Assembly: GCA_022844585.1 (NCBI GenBank)
Contig: JALHLM010000418.1
Location: forward strand, 1 to 5,518
Origin: Pirellulales bacterium
GTDB lineage: Bacteria; Planctomycetota; Planctomycetia; Pirellulales; JALHLM01
DNA: 5,518 nt
Direction of reading: 5' to 3'
This document shows positions 1 to 5,518 of this stretch, one piece after another (positions within the stretch are counted from its first letter, which is position 1; each line of letters opens with the position of its first letter). The notes under the pieces were generated by a model. It saw only the letters and a program-made list of their open reading frames with translations. It ran no database searches and was not told where the DNA came from. A program made the translations under genes and the position numbers.

Positions 1-449
1 CCAGGGGCGATCTGCAGCGCCGCCGCGATTTGTTCGTTCGTCAACGTCTCGAAAAACTTCATGCAGAACACTTCCGCCTCGCGCCGCGGCAGTTGTGTGA
101 TCGCCAACCGCAGCCGCTCGGCCAATTCCCGTTCGATGGCGGCCTCCGCTGGATCACTGCCGTTACCAGCCGCGAAGTTGGCGTCGAGAGCAAGGACGTT
201 CTTTTTCGCCCGTAGCCGGTCCAACGCTCGACAGGTCGAGAGCCGCCGTAACAGCCCGCCCCAATTCCGGACCTGCCGCGCGCGCAGCCGGTGGGCTTCG
301 AGGAATACCTCTTGGGTGATGTCCTCGGCGTCCGCGGCGTTGCCGACGATCCGCCAGGCCGTGCGGAACACCATGGTCCCGTGTTCACGGACCAGTCGGT
401 CCCACTCCGCGGCCTTGGCGCCGTTCGGGCGGTCTTCGCGACAAATCAT
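1..449 (-). CDS. ECF-type RNA polymerase sigma factor (C-terminus off the window)
   Basis: This gene encodes a sigma-70 family factor of the extracytoplasmic-function type, which directs RNA polymerase to a dedicated set of promoters. The visible 149 residues begin at the ATG at 449-447, the first in-frame ATG after a TAA at 500-498. Sigma region 2 spans about residues 17-80 and carries the typical DAEDITQEVFLEAHR block (about 40-54), followed by a WGGLLRRLSTCRALDRLR helix (about 63-80). A linker leads to region 4 from about residue 107 (ELAERLRLAITQLPRREAEVF), with the first part of its helix-turn-helix (LTNEQIAAALQIAP) running off the window. No strong Shine-Dalgarno precedes the start. The neighbour at 759 is divergent, so the 309-bp gap probably holds promoters for both genes. 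ECF factors are usually controlled by an anti-sigma factor, often encoded just downstream, which would lie outside this window. The family call is secure; the subgroup and regulon cannot be told. Confidence 0.93.
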   Translation of the reverse strand, partial: MICREDRPNGAKAAEWDRLVREHGTMVFRTAWRIVGNAADAEDITQEVFLEAHRLRARQVRNWGGLLRRLSTCRALDRLRAKKNVLALDANFAAGNGSDPAEAAIERELAERLRLAITQLPRREAEVFCMKFFETLTNEQIAAALQIAP

Positions 450-586
450 CGTTGGGGAACTCTCGCTAACCTTCTGTCGTGATGAGCCGGGATCGCATTA
501 CCTCGAACAGCACGAAAAAATCGAAAACTAGCCAACTCGATTAAGTCGCTGCTCGGATTCTATCCATTTCACCCGGTTTTGGCCCC

Positions 587-598
587 TGCGGAACCGCA
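587..598. repeat. Short dyad TGCGG-AA-CCGCA
   Basis: A perfect 5-bp inverted repeat with a 2-nt centre lies in the divergent intergenic region. It is too small to be a terminator and has no T-run. It could be half of an operator or be coincidental. Confidence 0.3.
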
Positions 599-607
599 TT
601 TTGCCCT

Positions 608-646
608 ATTCGCCGGCTTGATTCGCCGTTGGCAAACGATTCGCCG
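608..646 (+). repeat. Three short direct repeats ATTCGCCG
   Basis: The octamer ATTCGCCG occurs at 608-615, 621-628 and 639-646, with start-to-start spacings of 13 and 18 bp. The last two copies share an extra leading G. Their clustering in a divergent promoter region would suit a regulator-binding site, but octamers rich in CG are not rare in GC-rich DNA, so chance is a real alternative. Confidence 0.35.
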
Positions 647-660
647 CCGGATAACGTAAT

Positions 661-673
661 CCTAACGATTAGG
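661..673. repeat. Short dyad CCTAA-CGA-TTAGG
   Basis: A perfect 5-bp inverted repeat with a 3-nt centre lies about 85 bp upstream of the glycosyltransferase-like start. Its position suits an operator for either divergent gene, but there is no direct evidence for function. Confidence 0.3.
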
Positions 674-758
674 CCGCATCGCCAACCAGACACATTGCCT
701 GGTTCGCCCCGCAGCCCCGGCGCCGTTCCCTTCACGCGGGCGATCTACCGCGGCTTTC

Positions 759-1385
759 ATGCGAGTGCTCCTCACCAGCCATCGGCCGCTCGGCGACAGA
801 GTCGCTGGCCAACGTCTGACTTGGCTGCGGGAGACACTGTCCACGGACCACGAGGTGCACGTCGTCCAGGCAGGCTCCTTGCGCGACGCACTTGCCGACG
901 TACGCGTCGTGGTCTGCAACGCGGATGATCCATGCGCCGACTTGCCTTTCGATGTTCCAACGCTGGACCACGACGTCGCGGACGTGCCGTCGTTCCATTC
1001 GCTCTCCAACACCCAGTTAGCGGCCTATCGCGAGGCCTTTCGCAACGCGCTCGATGCCGAAATCGAGGCCTTCGATCCCGACGTCGTTCACGTGCAACAT
1101 CTCTGGATCGACGGGCATTTGATCCTGGAGTCCGGCGCGCCATACGTGGTCTCGGCGTACCAGACCGAATGGACCGCGGCCCAAGCGGATCATCGCTTTC
1201 GGAGATTTGTCCGGGAAACCGCCGAGAACGCCAGCCGCATCCTGACCGACGACCTGACGCTCCGCGGCCAACTCGCGAAGCGCTTCGAATTGCCGCGCGA
1301 ACGGTTCTCCAACGCGGCGCTTTCCGTGGAGCAACTCACGGAGCTCTACCGCGATGTGCACGAATGCCGCTTCGGGCGGCGCTAA
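759..1385 (+). CDS. Glycosyltransferase family 4-like protein, N-terminal half only (probably truncated by internal deletion)
   Basis: The 208-residue product resembles the N-terminal acceptor-side Rossmann domain of GT-B glycosyltransferases, which transfer sugars from nucleotide donors in surface polysaccharide or glycolipid synthesis. It opens with a strand typical of the fold (MRVLLTSHRP) and has HEVHVVQ at 31-37, FDPDVVHVQHLWIDG at 105-119, GAPYVVSAYQTEW at 126-138 and ENASRILTDDLTLRGQLAKRFELPRERF at about 156-183. In full-length enzymes of about 370-420 residues, this point leads into a PNGVD-type linker and the nucleotide-sugar-binding domain with its EX7E signature. Here it passes straight into SVEQLTELYRDVHE (189-202), which resembles the extreme C-terminal helix of such enzymes. 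Most of the second domain is therefore missing, and catalysis is doubtful. The ATG at 759 is kept because the first strand follows at once; no Shine-Dalgarno is seen. The stop overlaps that of the convergent oxidoreductase. It may be a decaying gene or a domain-only protein. Confidence 0.72.
   Translation: MRVLLTSHRPLGDRVAGQRLTWLRETLSTDHEVHVVQAGSLRDALADVRVVVCNADDPCADLPFDVPTLDHDVADVPSFHSLSNTQLAAYREAFRNALDAEIEAFDPDVVHVQHLWIDGHLILESGAPYVVSAYQTEWTAAQADHRFRRFVRETAENASRILTDDLTLRGQLAKRFELPRERFSNAALSVEQLTELYRDVHECRFGRR
1382..1385. other. Overlapping stop codons of convergent genes
   Basis: The plus-strand gene stops with TAA at 1383-1385 and the minus-strand gene stops with TAG at 1384-1382, so the two coding regions overlap by 4 bp tail to tail. 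There is no space for a conventional terminator between them, and transcripts from both sides would be expected to run into the opposing gene. Confidence 0.9.
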
Positions 1386-2692
1386 GTAGCGCTCTTGGCG
1401 CTTCGCGTGCCGTAGACCTGGCCGGCATAGAGCACACGCGGCTGCGCATCGCCGGGAATCCAGAGGACCAGCCCACCGGCTTGGTGATCAACTTCCGCCA
1501 CAGCGTGCGGTCGGCCTGCCGCGGCCTCGGCGAGAATCGCTTCCATTGCGTGTACGGCGGCGACGGTGGCGCGATCGCTGGCCAGGTCGTTGTAGGTGAG
1601 TTGACGCATGGCAGCGAGTCGCGTGGAGCGCTCTTCGGCCGCGCCGCCGAATTCCACGAAGGCGACTTCGCGCGCGAACTGTTCGAGCACTTCGATGCCG
1701 TACCCGCGTTGGCTGCGTTCGCCCCAGGGTTCGAGAAACGTGCCGTTGTAGTGATTGTTGATGGTGATCTTGCGCTCGAGCGGCGTGCGGCCTTCGATCG
1801 TGCATTCCACCCCGCGCTTGCGGCTGTGGCCGTTCCAGACGCCGTTGTCGAAGCGGAATTGCACTTCCTGCTCGACATAGCCGGGGAAATTCTCCGGTGT
1901 GACCCAACTGGTGTGGATATCGAAGGCCGCGTCACGACCGCCGTCGTAGCCGTAGATCAAACGCAGTTGCACGGAGTCCCACGTCGGGCCATCCGCCGAG
2001 CCCACGATTCCGCGCTGGCCATCACAGATAACCGCTTTGAGTCGGCCGCCGAAGGTGAAGTCGATCAGTTTGATGTAATGAACCGCGACGTACGTGCCAG
2101 GATTGCGACCGACGATCCACTCCGAAAACTGATTGCCGGAGATCGACTTCGGTTCCAAGAGCGAGCAGTAGCCGTGATTGACGTGCCGCAAATCGCCGTC
2201 GACTACGAGCGTGCGGAGTTTCTTGTGATCGGGATCGAGCAGCTTGTGATAGACGACTTTCGCCAGCACCTGTTTGTCATTTGCCGCCGCAACCAGTTCA
2301 TCGAGCTGCGCGAGCGTCAACACCGACGGCTTTTCGATCAGCACATGTTTGCCAGCCGCGATGGCGGCGCGCGCGGCGTCGAAATGGCGATCGTCGGGCG
2401 TGGCGATGCAGACGACATCCACGGGTTCGCGCAATAGCTGGCCGATGGCATCCGGCTCGGTACAAATCGCGAAGTTGCCGAGCGAACTCCTGAGTTGCTC
2501 GCGATACTTCTTCGCCCGCGCGCCGGTGCGGCTCGCCATGGCCGCCAATTCCGCATGGCAGACGCCAAACGTGGGATCGTAGAGAGGGCGGCGCGCGACC
2601 GCCTCGAAGAACGGCCGGTAAGTCTCTTCAAAAATCATCCCCACGCCGACCATGCCGACGCGGAGGGTAGAAAGCGGGACGGTGGAAGGCAT
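1382..2692 (-). CDS. Gfo/Idh/MocA family NAD(P)-dependent oxidoreductase
   Basis: This 436-residue protein belongs to the Gfo/Idh/MocA family, cytoplasmic NAD(P)-dependent dehydrogenases that mostly act on sugars, inositols and their derivatives. The N-terminal Rossmann fold starts at RVGMVGVGMIF (11-21), where the third glycine of the usual dinucleotide-binding pattern is replaced by phenylalanine. The strand VDVVCIATPDDRHFDAA (91-107) and the family EKP motif (120-122, with the probable catalytic lysine K121) follow. YHKLLDPDHKKLR is at 148-160. VHYIKLIDFTFG (204-215) fits the catalytic histidine and aspartate region (H205, D211). The C-terminal alpha/beta substrate domain runs to about residue 390. 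ATG at 2692 is the only start that keeps the Rossmann strand; only CCTCGCTC precedes it, so there is no Shine-Dalgarno. The coding strand is shared with the VWA gene upstream. The family call is firm. Substrate is unknown, since family members vary widely. Confidence 0.93.
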   Translation of the reverse strand: MPSTVPLSTLRVGMVGVGMIFEETYRPFFEAVARRPLYDPTFGVCHAELAAMASRTGARAKKYREQLRSSLGNFAICTEPDAIGQLLREPVDVVCIATPDDRHFDAARAAIAAGKHVLIEKPSVLTLAQLDELVAAANDKQVLAKVVYHKLLDPDHKKLRTLVVDGDLRHVNHGYCSLLEPKSISGNQFSEWIVGRNPGTYVAVHYIKLIDFTFGGRLKAVICDGQRGIVGSADGPTWDSVQLRLIYGYDGGRDAAFDIHTSWVTPENFPGYVEQEVQFRFDNGVWNGHSRKRGVECTIEGRTPLERKITINNHYNGTFLEPWGERSQRGYGIEVLEQFAREVAFVEFGGAAEERSTRLAAMRQLTYNDLASDRATVAAVHAMEAILAEAAAGRPHAVAEVDHQAGGLVLWIPGDAQPRVLYAGQVYGTRSAKSAT

Positions 2693-2696
2693 GAGC

Positions 2697-2816
2697 GAGG
2701 AAATGATGAATGATGAATGCAGAATGATGAATTATGGTCGAAACGACGCCCAATGAAAGTAGGAACGCCAAGTTCCCCCAATTCATCATTCCTCATTCTG
2801 CATTCATCATTTCCTC
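2697..2816. repeat. 120-bp inverted-repeat element built from GAATGNN heptamers
   Basis: The left arm (2697-2733) and right arm (2780-2816) are 37-nt inverted repeats that match at 33 positions without gaps. Read inward, each arm is GAGGAAATGAT, then three heptamers GAATGNN, then GAATT. The final two bases of the heptamers are AT, CA, AT in the left arm and CA, AG, AT in the right arm; all four mismatches fall in these variable positions. The left arm has about one-third GC and a single C, unlike the surrounding coding DNA. The 46-nt centre (2734-2779) carries two further small hairpins: GTCG-AAA-CGAC at 2737-2747 and GGAAC-GCCAA-GTTCC at 2762-2776. The outer end touches the VWA stop codon, and the other end lies 4 nt from the oxidoreductase start. 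No T-run follows, so it does not look like an intrinsic terminator. A dispersed non-coding repeat is the likeliest reading. Confidence 0.88.
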
Positions 2817-4516
2817 TACCCCACCACGCTCCGCCGATGATTCAGATAGTCCCAGACCACGTACCGGTCGAGGTCTTTGCCAGCGCTGAAAAAGACGCGG
2901 CCGCGGGTGGATTCGGCTAGGCGATAGGCGAACTGGATGTCCTCGCGGGATTGCGACCAGTTCGACAGCAGGAACAAGTTGATCGTGATCCCCTCGCGCT
3001 GGCAGGCCTGACCTTCGCGCATCGTGGCCTGTTCGGTCATGCGATGCGGTGGGTAGAGCAAATGCAGCAGGCTTCCCTCGAAATGGGCCGTGGGGAGGCC
3101 GTCGGTGATCAGGATCACTTGCCGGTTGGGCGTGTCCTGCGCGGCCAGGAACCGCCGGGCGAGTTGCAGCCCGTGCTGCAAGTTCGTGAAATGCGGCGGA
3201 ACGTCGAACTCGCTGGCTTCCTCGCGGCTCATGTCGAACCGCAAGGCGATTCGCGGATGCGACAGCGTGGGAATCTTCGGCAGCAGCGTGGCGATCTCGC
3301 TGGAGTGCCGCGGCTTGGCGAAGGAGTAGATCTCGACGAACTGCAAGAAGTCGCCGGGATATTCGCTGCGGATCAGGCCGTCGAGCGCCAGCGCCATGCG
3401 TTTGACGTTCACATATTGCCCGCCATAACGCATTGAGCCGCTCATGTCCATCAAGACGACCGTGGCGCACTTCGGCGAGTTGCGGGTGCGATGGACGACG
3501 ATGTCTTCTGTCTTGAGGCGAATCGGCAACTGCGCGCCGCCGCGGACCATGGCGTTCACCAGCGTTTGCGGCAGGTCGATGTTGGCAATCGAATCGCCAA
3601 ATTCGTATTCCTTGACGCTCGGCAGTTCGACCGCCCCTTCGCCGATGATGGGCCCTTGATGCCGGCCCGAACGCGCCGCCTGCAACTGGCTGAAAATCTG
3701 ATCGAGCAGCTTGCCCTGGAAAATGCGCGTCGCCTTCGGCGTGAGCCGGTAGCCTTCTTTCGTGCGTTCCAGCCCTTGCTGTTCGGCCAGCTCGCGCATC
3801 ATCGCTTCGACGCGCTGCTGCAATTCGTTCAGCTCGCGCATCTGTTCAGGGTCGGCGTATTCGGAGAGATCCTGGAAGTCGATGACCGCGATCTGCGCGG
3901 TGCGCTTCGCCTCTTCCAACTGCTTGATGAGGCGGTCGATGGTTTCCAATTCTTCCTTGATGGCGATCGCCTGCTCGACCGACATGCCTTGCCGGCCAGT
4001 GAAAGCGTACTTGCCGGCGAGCTCGTCGACACCGTATTTGTTGCCCAGGCGATCGATGAGCTGCACCATCTCGCGGGCGAACTTGGAGCTATCGTCCCCC
4101 GACGCGTACCAGAGCATTTCCAGATCGCGGATTTGCTCCTCGCGGACGGCCTGCTGAAACAACTTGGCCAGCTTGCCGGGCGGCTTCATGCGGCCGGCGA
4201 CGTCGAGATACTCCTGTTTGACTTTTTTCTGGACCGACTCGGTCTCATACTTCGCCAGAATCTTGCGCTTCCGTTCGCGCAGCATCTCCAGCAGCATGTT
4301 CAAACTTGGCCCCAGCCCCGCGATCTGGCTGGGCTCGATGCGAATCGCCCGGGCAAGTTCTTCGTCGGTCAGTTCACTCAGATCGCCATAGGCGAGCATA
4401 TGCTCGAAGGCAGGCGTAACGAGATCGGCCGGAGGCTCGGTGGGGCTAGGGAACTTCTGAGGGTCGTACTTCTGGTACGTATGAATAATGCCGCCAAGCG
4501 GCCGAGGTTCCGACAT
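2816..4516 (-). CDS. VWA-domain protein with helical N-terminal half (COG4867-like, CoxE/ChlD type)
   Basis: The 566-residue product ends in a von Willebrand factor A domain with a complete metal-ion-dependent adhesion site: DMSGS at 357-361 (D357, S359, S361), T444 in HFTNLQHGL, and D472 in ITDGLPTAH. The N-terminal half is mostly charged helix, with likely coiled-coil stretches at about 72-108, 184-211 and 222-249. A segment at about 250-278 (EGYRLTPKATRIFQGKLLDQIF) leads to EYEFGDSIANIDLPQTLVNA (303-322). This order and wording match, from memory, the uncharacterised VWA proteins grouped as COG4867. In related VWA systems such as ChlD, CoxE and MoxR-linked proteins, the VWA subunit partners an AAA+ ATPase, so a cofactor or complex-assembly role is possible. 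No ATPase is in view. An ATG at 4582 would add 22 residues, but ATG at 4516 follows GGAG with 8-nt spacing and starts the conserved-looking segment. No signal peptide is expected with this start, so it is probably cytoplasmic. Confidence 0.88.
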   Translation of the reverse strand: MSEPRPLGGIIHTYQKYDPQKFPSPTEPPADLVTPAFEHMLAYGDLSELTDEELARAIRIEPSQIAGLGPSLNMLLEMLRERKRKILAKYETESVQKKVKQEYLDVAGRMKPPGKLAKLFQQAVREEQIRDLEMLWYASGDDSSKFAREMVQLIDRLGNKYGVDELAGKYAFTGRQGMSVEQAIAIKEELETIDRLIKQLEEAKRTAQIAVIDFQDLSEYADPEQMRELNELQQRVEAMMRELAEQQGLERTKEGYRLTPKATRIFQGKLLDQIFSQLQAARSGRHQGPIIGEGAVELPSVKEYEFGDSIANIDLPQTLVNAMVRGGAQLPIRLKTEDIVVHRTRNSPKCATVVLMDMSGSMRYGGQYVNVKRMALALDGLIRSEYPGDFLQFVEIYSFAKPRHSSEIATLLPKIPTLSHPRIALRFDMSREEASEFDVPPHFTNLQHGLQLARRFLAAQDTPNRQVILITDGLPTAHFEGSLLHLLYPPHRMTEQATMREGQACQREGITINLFLLSNWSQSREDIQFAYRLAESTRGRVFFSAGKDLDRYVVWDYLNHRRSVVG

Positions 4517-4637
4517 CGATGTTGCTCCGGGGGTGCGCCTCGGCAATTGTAGCGCGATCAAGGCTGCCGCCCAGAGCCACAACGACCTGGAGCCAGCAGC
4601 GTCAGCGCCTGGAGCGCATCATCATCAGCCCCTTGAT
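4517..4637. other. Spacer between LRR and VWA genes
   Basis: This 121-nt gap separates the LRR stop from the VWA start on the same strand. Apart from the VWA ribosome-binding site, I see only a direct repeat CCTGGAGC at 4586-4593 and 4608-4615. There is no T-run terminator or convincing promoter, so read-through from the LRR gene is possible. If the VWA gene used the ATG at 4582, more than half of this gap would be coding. Confidence 0.4.
4525..4528 (-). promoter_or_regulatory. Shine-Dalgarno GGAG for the VWA gene
   Basis: On the minus strand, GGAG lies 8 nt before the ATG at 4516. It decides this start over the in-frame ATG at 4582, and it is the clearest ribosome-binding site in the window. 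Confidence 0.65.
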
Positions 4638-5518
4638 TCATTTCGACGCCACGCCGCCGGCCTCGTAGACCACGACGCAGTCAGGGATCGTCTTTTTCAG
4701 CGAATCCACCGCCGCCGGCGTGACGGCGGTCTTCTTGAGCGTGAGCTTTTTGAGCGCCTTGAGCGATTCCAGATGCTTGAGCCCGGCGTCGGTGATTTTG
4801 GTGCTACTCAGGTCCAGATCGGCCAGCTTGGACAGTCCGGCCAGGTGCTCCAGCGTCGCGTCGCCGGCCTCGGTTTCCAACAGGCTCAAGGTCTTCAAGT
4901 TCTTCAGGTTCGCCAGCGGGGCCGTGCCGGCATCAGTAATGCGGGTATGCCAAAGATTCAGCAACTCGACCGACGTCAGTTTGCCGACATGAGCGAGTCC
5001 CTCGTCGTTCAAACGGGTCTCGCTGAGGTCCAGATTAATCAGCGCGGTCATGCCGCTCAGATGATTGAGGCCGGTCCCGCGCAGCGGAATATCGCGGAGT
5101 GAGAGCCGCTTCATTTTGGTGAAGCCCGCCAGGTGCTCGAGGCCCGCGTCGGTGACGCTGGAGCAGCGGAACAAATACAGCTCGTCGAGCGCCGTGTGCG
5201 GCGTCAGGCTTTCCAGCCCGCGGTTGGAAATCTGCGTGTCTTCGAGCGCTAGCCCCTTGAGCTTCTTCAACCCCTTCAAGTATTCCAACCCTTGGTCGCT
5301 GACGGCCGGATTGCGCAGGCGCAGGCGTTCCAGGTTTTCGAGCGCTTGCAGTTTTTCCAAACCGGAATCGGTCACCAGCACGCAGCCGCGCAGATCCAAG
5401 ACGCGGAGCTTCTTCATCGTCGAGATCGTTCCAAGCGCGACGTCGCCGATGTTGTTGTAGAGCAAATGCAGTTGCTCCAGCGACGACATCTTCGCCACGT
5501 GCTCCATGGCCGCATCAG
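4638..5518 (-). CDS. Leucine-rich-repeat protein, 24-residue repeats (N-terminus off the window)
   Basis: The visible 292 residues are almost entirely leucine-rich repeats, a solenoid scaffold for protein binding. About eleven consecutive units of 24 residues (two of 25) can be read, of the form TDxGLxxLxxLxxLxxLxLxxTxI, for example TDAGLEHLAGFTKMKRLSL and TDAGLKHLESLKALKKLTL. The array closes with a degenerate unit TPAAVDSLKKTIPDCVVVYEAGGVASK, which looks like a C-terminal cap. Reading continues in frame through the window edge (DAA before the internal methionine at 5507), so that methionine is inside a repeat and is not the start. Any signal peptide, membrane anchor or second domain would lie upstream and cannot be judged, so its location in the cell is unknown. 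Such arrays are common in planctomycetes, where most lack an assigned function. It lies 121 nt upstream of the VWA gene on the same strand. The repeat family is certain; the role is not. Confidence 0.92.
   Translation of the reverse strand, partial: DAAMEHVAKMSSLEQLHLLYNNIGDVALGTISTMKKLRVLDLRGCVLVTDSGLEKLQALENLERLRLRNPAVSDQGLEYLKGLKKLKGLALEDTQISNRGLESLTPHTALDELYLFRCSSVTDAGLEHLAGFTKMKRLSLRDIPLRGTGLNHLSGMTALINLDLSETRLNDEGLAHVGKLTSVELLNLWHTRITDAGTAPLANLKNLKTLSLLETEAGDATLEHLAGLSKLADLDLSSTKITDAGLKHLESLKALKKLTLKKTAVTPAAVDSLKKTIPDCVVVYEAGGVASK

Larger units (their letters stand above)
450..758. promoter_or_regulatory. Divergent intergenic region between sigma factor and glycosyltransferase-like gene
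   Basis: This gap has no supportable gene and should hold the promoters of both flanking genes. What can be seen is an AT-richer patch at about 510-545, a dyad TGCGG-AA-CCGCA at 587-598, three direct copies of ATTCGCCG at 608-615, 621-628 and 639-646, and a dyad CCTAA-CGA-TTAGG at 661-673. A GGAAC motif, which resembles the -35 element of many ECF promoters, lies inside the first dyad at 590-594, but I could not match it to a convincing -10 element. No clear sigma-70 promoter was identified. The regulatory role is inferred from position alone. Confidence 0.45.

Noticed and set aside
59..388. 109-codon open frame on the minus strand
   Set aside because: It lies on the same strand as the sigma factor but in another frame, and its translation is Arg-, Ser- and Pro-rich without motifs. 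The correct frame gives clear sigma regions 2 and 4.
932..2437. 501-codon open frame on the plus strand
   Set aside because: Most of it is antisense to the well-supported oxidoreductase gene, and it also overlaps the glycosyltransferase-like gene in another frame. Its translation has no recognisable domain; long antisense frames are common in GC-rich DNA.
2697..2816. Intrinsic terminator
   Set aside because: The stem is long and AT-rich, the loop is 46 nt, and there is no T-run after it on either strand.
2697..2816. CRISPR array
   Set aside because: The repeated units are 7 nt with no spacers between them, and the larger repeat occurs only twice and inverted.
2717..2920. 67-codon plus-strand frame across the inverted repeat
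   Set aside because: Its SSFLILHSSF-type stretch is just translated heptamer repeat, and the rest is antisense to the VWA gene. It is not a credible protein.
3491..4552. 353-codon open frame on the plus strand
   Set aside because: It is antisense to the VWA gene, has low-complexity composition rich in Leu, Phe, Ala and Arg, and has no family motif. It is a shadow frame.
4517..4582. Upstream ATG at 4582 as the VWA start, giving a hydrophobic MWLWAAALIALQL leader
   Set aside because: The leader is short, is followed by a poor match to a signal-peptide cleavage region, and lacks a good ribosome-binding site. The ATG at 4516 has GGAG at 8-nt spacing and begins the family-like segment.
4488..5102. 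204-codon open frame on the plus strand
   Set aside because: It is antisense to the LRR array; its periodic composition mirrors the repeats on the other strand.

Overview
The window is GC-rich chromosomal DNA carrying five protein genes, one of them cut at each end. The gene set suggests a planctomycete, probably of the Pirellulales type. The supporting signs are an ECF-type sigma factor, a long array of 24-residue leucine-rich repeats, a Gfo/Idh/MocA oxidoreductase, a large VWA protein with a conserved-looking N-terminal half, weak or absent Shine-Dalgarno sites at most starts, and an intergenic element built from GAATGNN heptamers. This placement is inference from style; no marker gene is present.

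Layout. An ECF sigma factor (1-449, minus strand, C-terminus cut by the window edge) is divergent from a glycosyltransferase-like gene (759-1385, plus). The 309-bp gap between them holds short direct repeats and two small dyads. The glycosyltransferase-like gene encodes only about half of a GT-B enzyme and appears to have lost its donor-binding domain. It meets the oxidoreductase gene (1382-2692, minus) tail to tail, with their stop codons overlapping. Upstream of the oxidoreductase on the same strand lie a VWA-domain protein (2816-4516) and a leucine-rich-repeat protein (4638-5518, N-terminus cut by the window edge).

The three collinear minus-strand genes (LRR, then VWA, then oxidoreductase) have gaps of 121 and 123 nt, so cotranscription is possible but not tight. 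The second gap is almost completely filled by a 120-bp inverted repeat (2697-2816). Its 37-nt arms match at 33 positions, are AT-rich, and consist of heptamers GAATGNN. This is the most distinctive structure in the window and looks like a dispersed genomic repeat rather than an ordinary terminator.

I see no tRNA or rRNA gene, transposase, CRISPR array or recognisable defence system. The genes do not form an obvious single pathway. The sigma factor is regulatory, the glycosyltransferase remnant and oxidoreductase are of sugar-metabolism type, and the VWA and LRR proteins are of protein-interaction type. An AAA+ partner expected for the VWA protein is not visible here.
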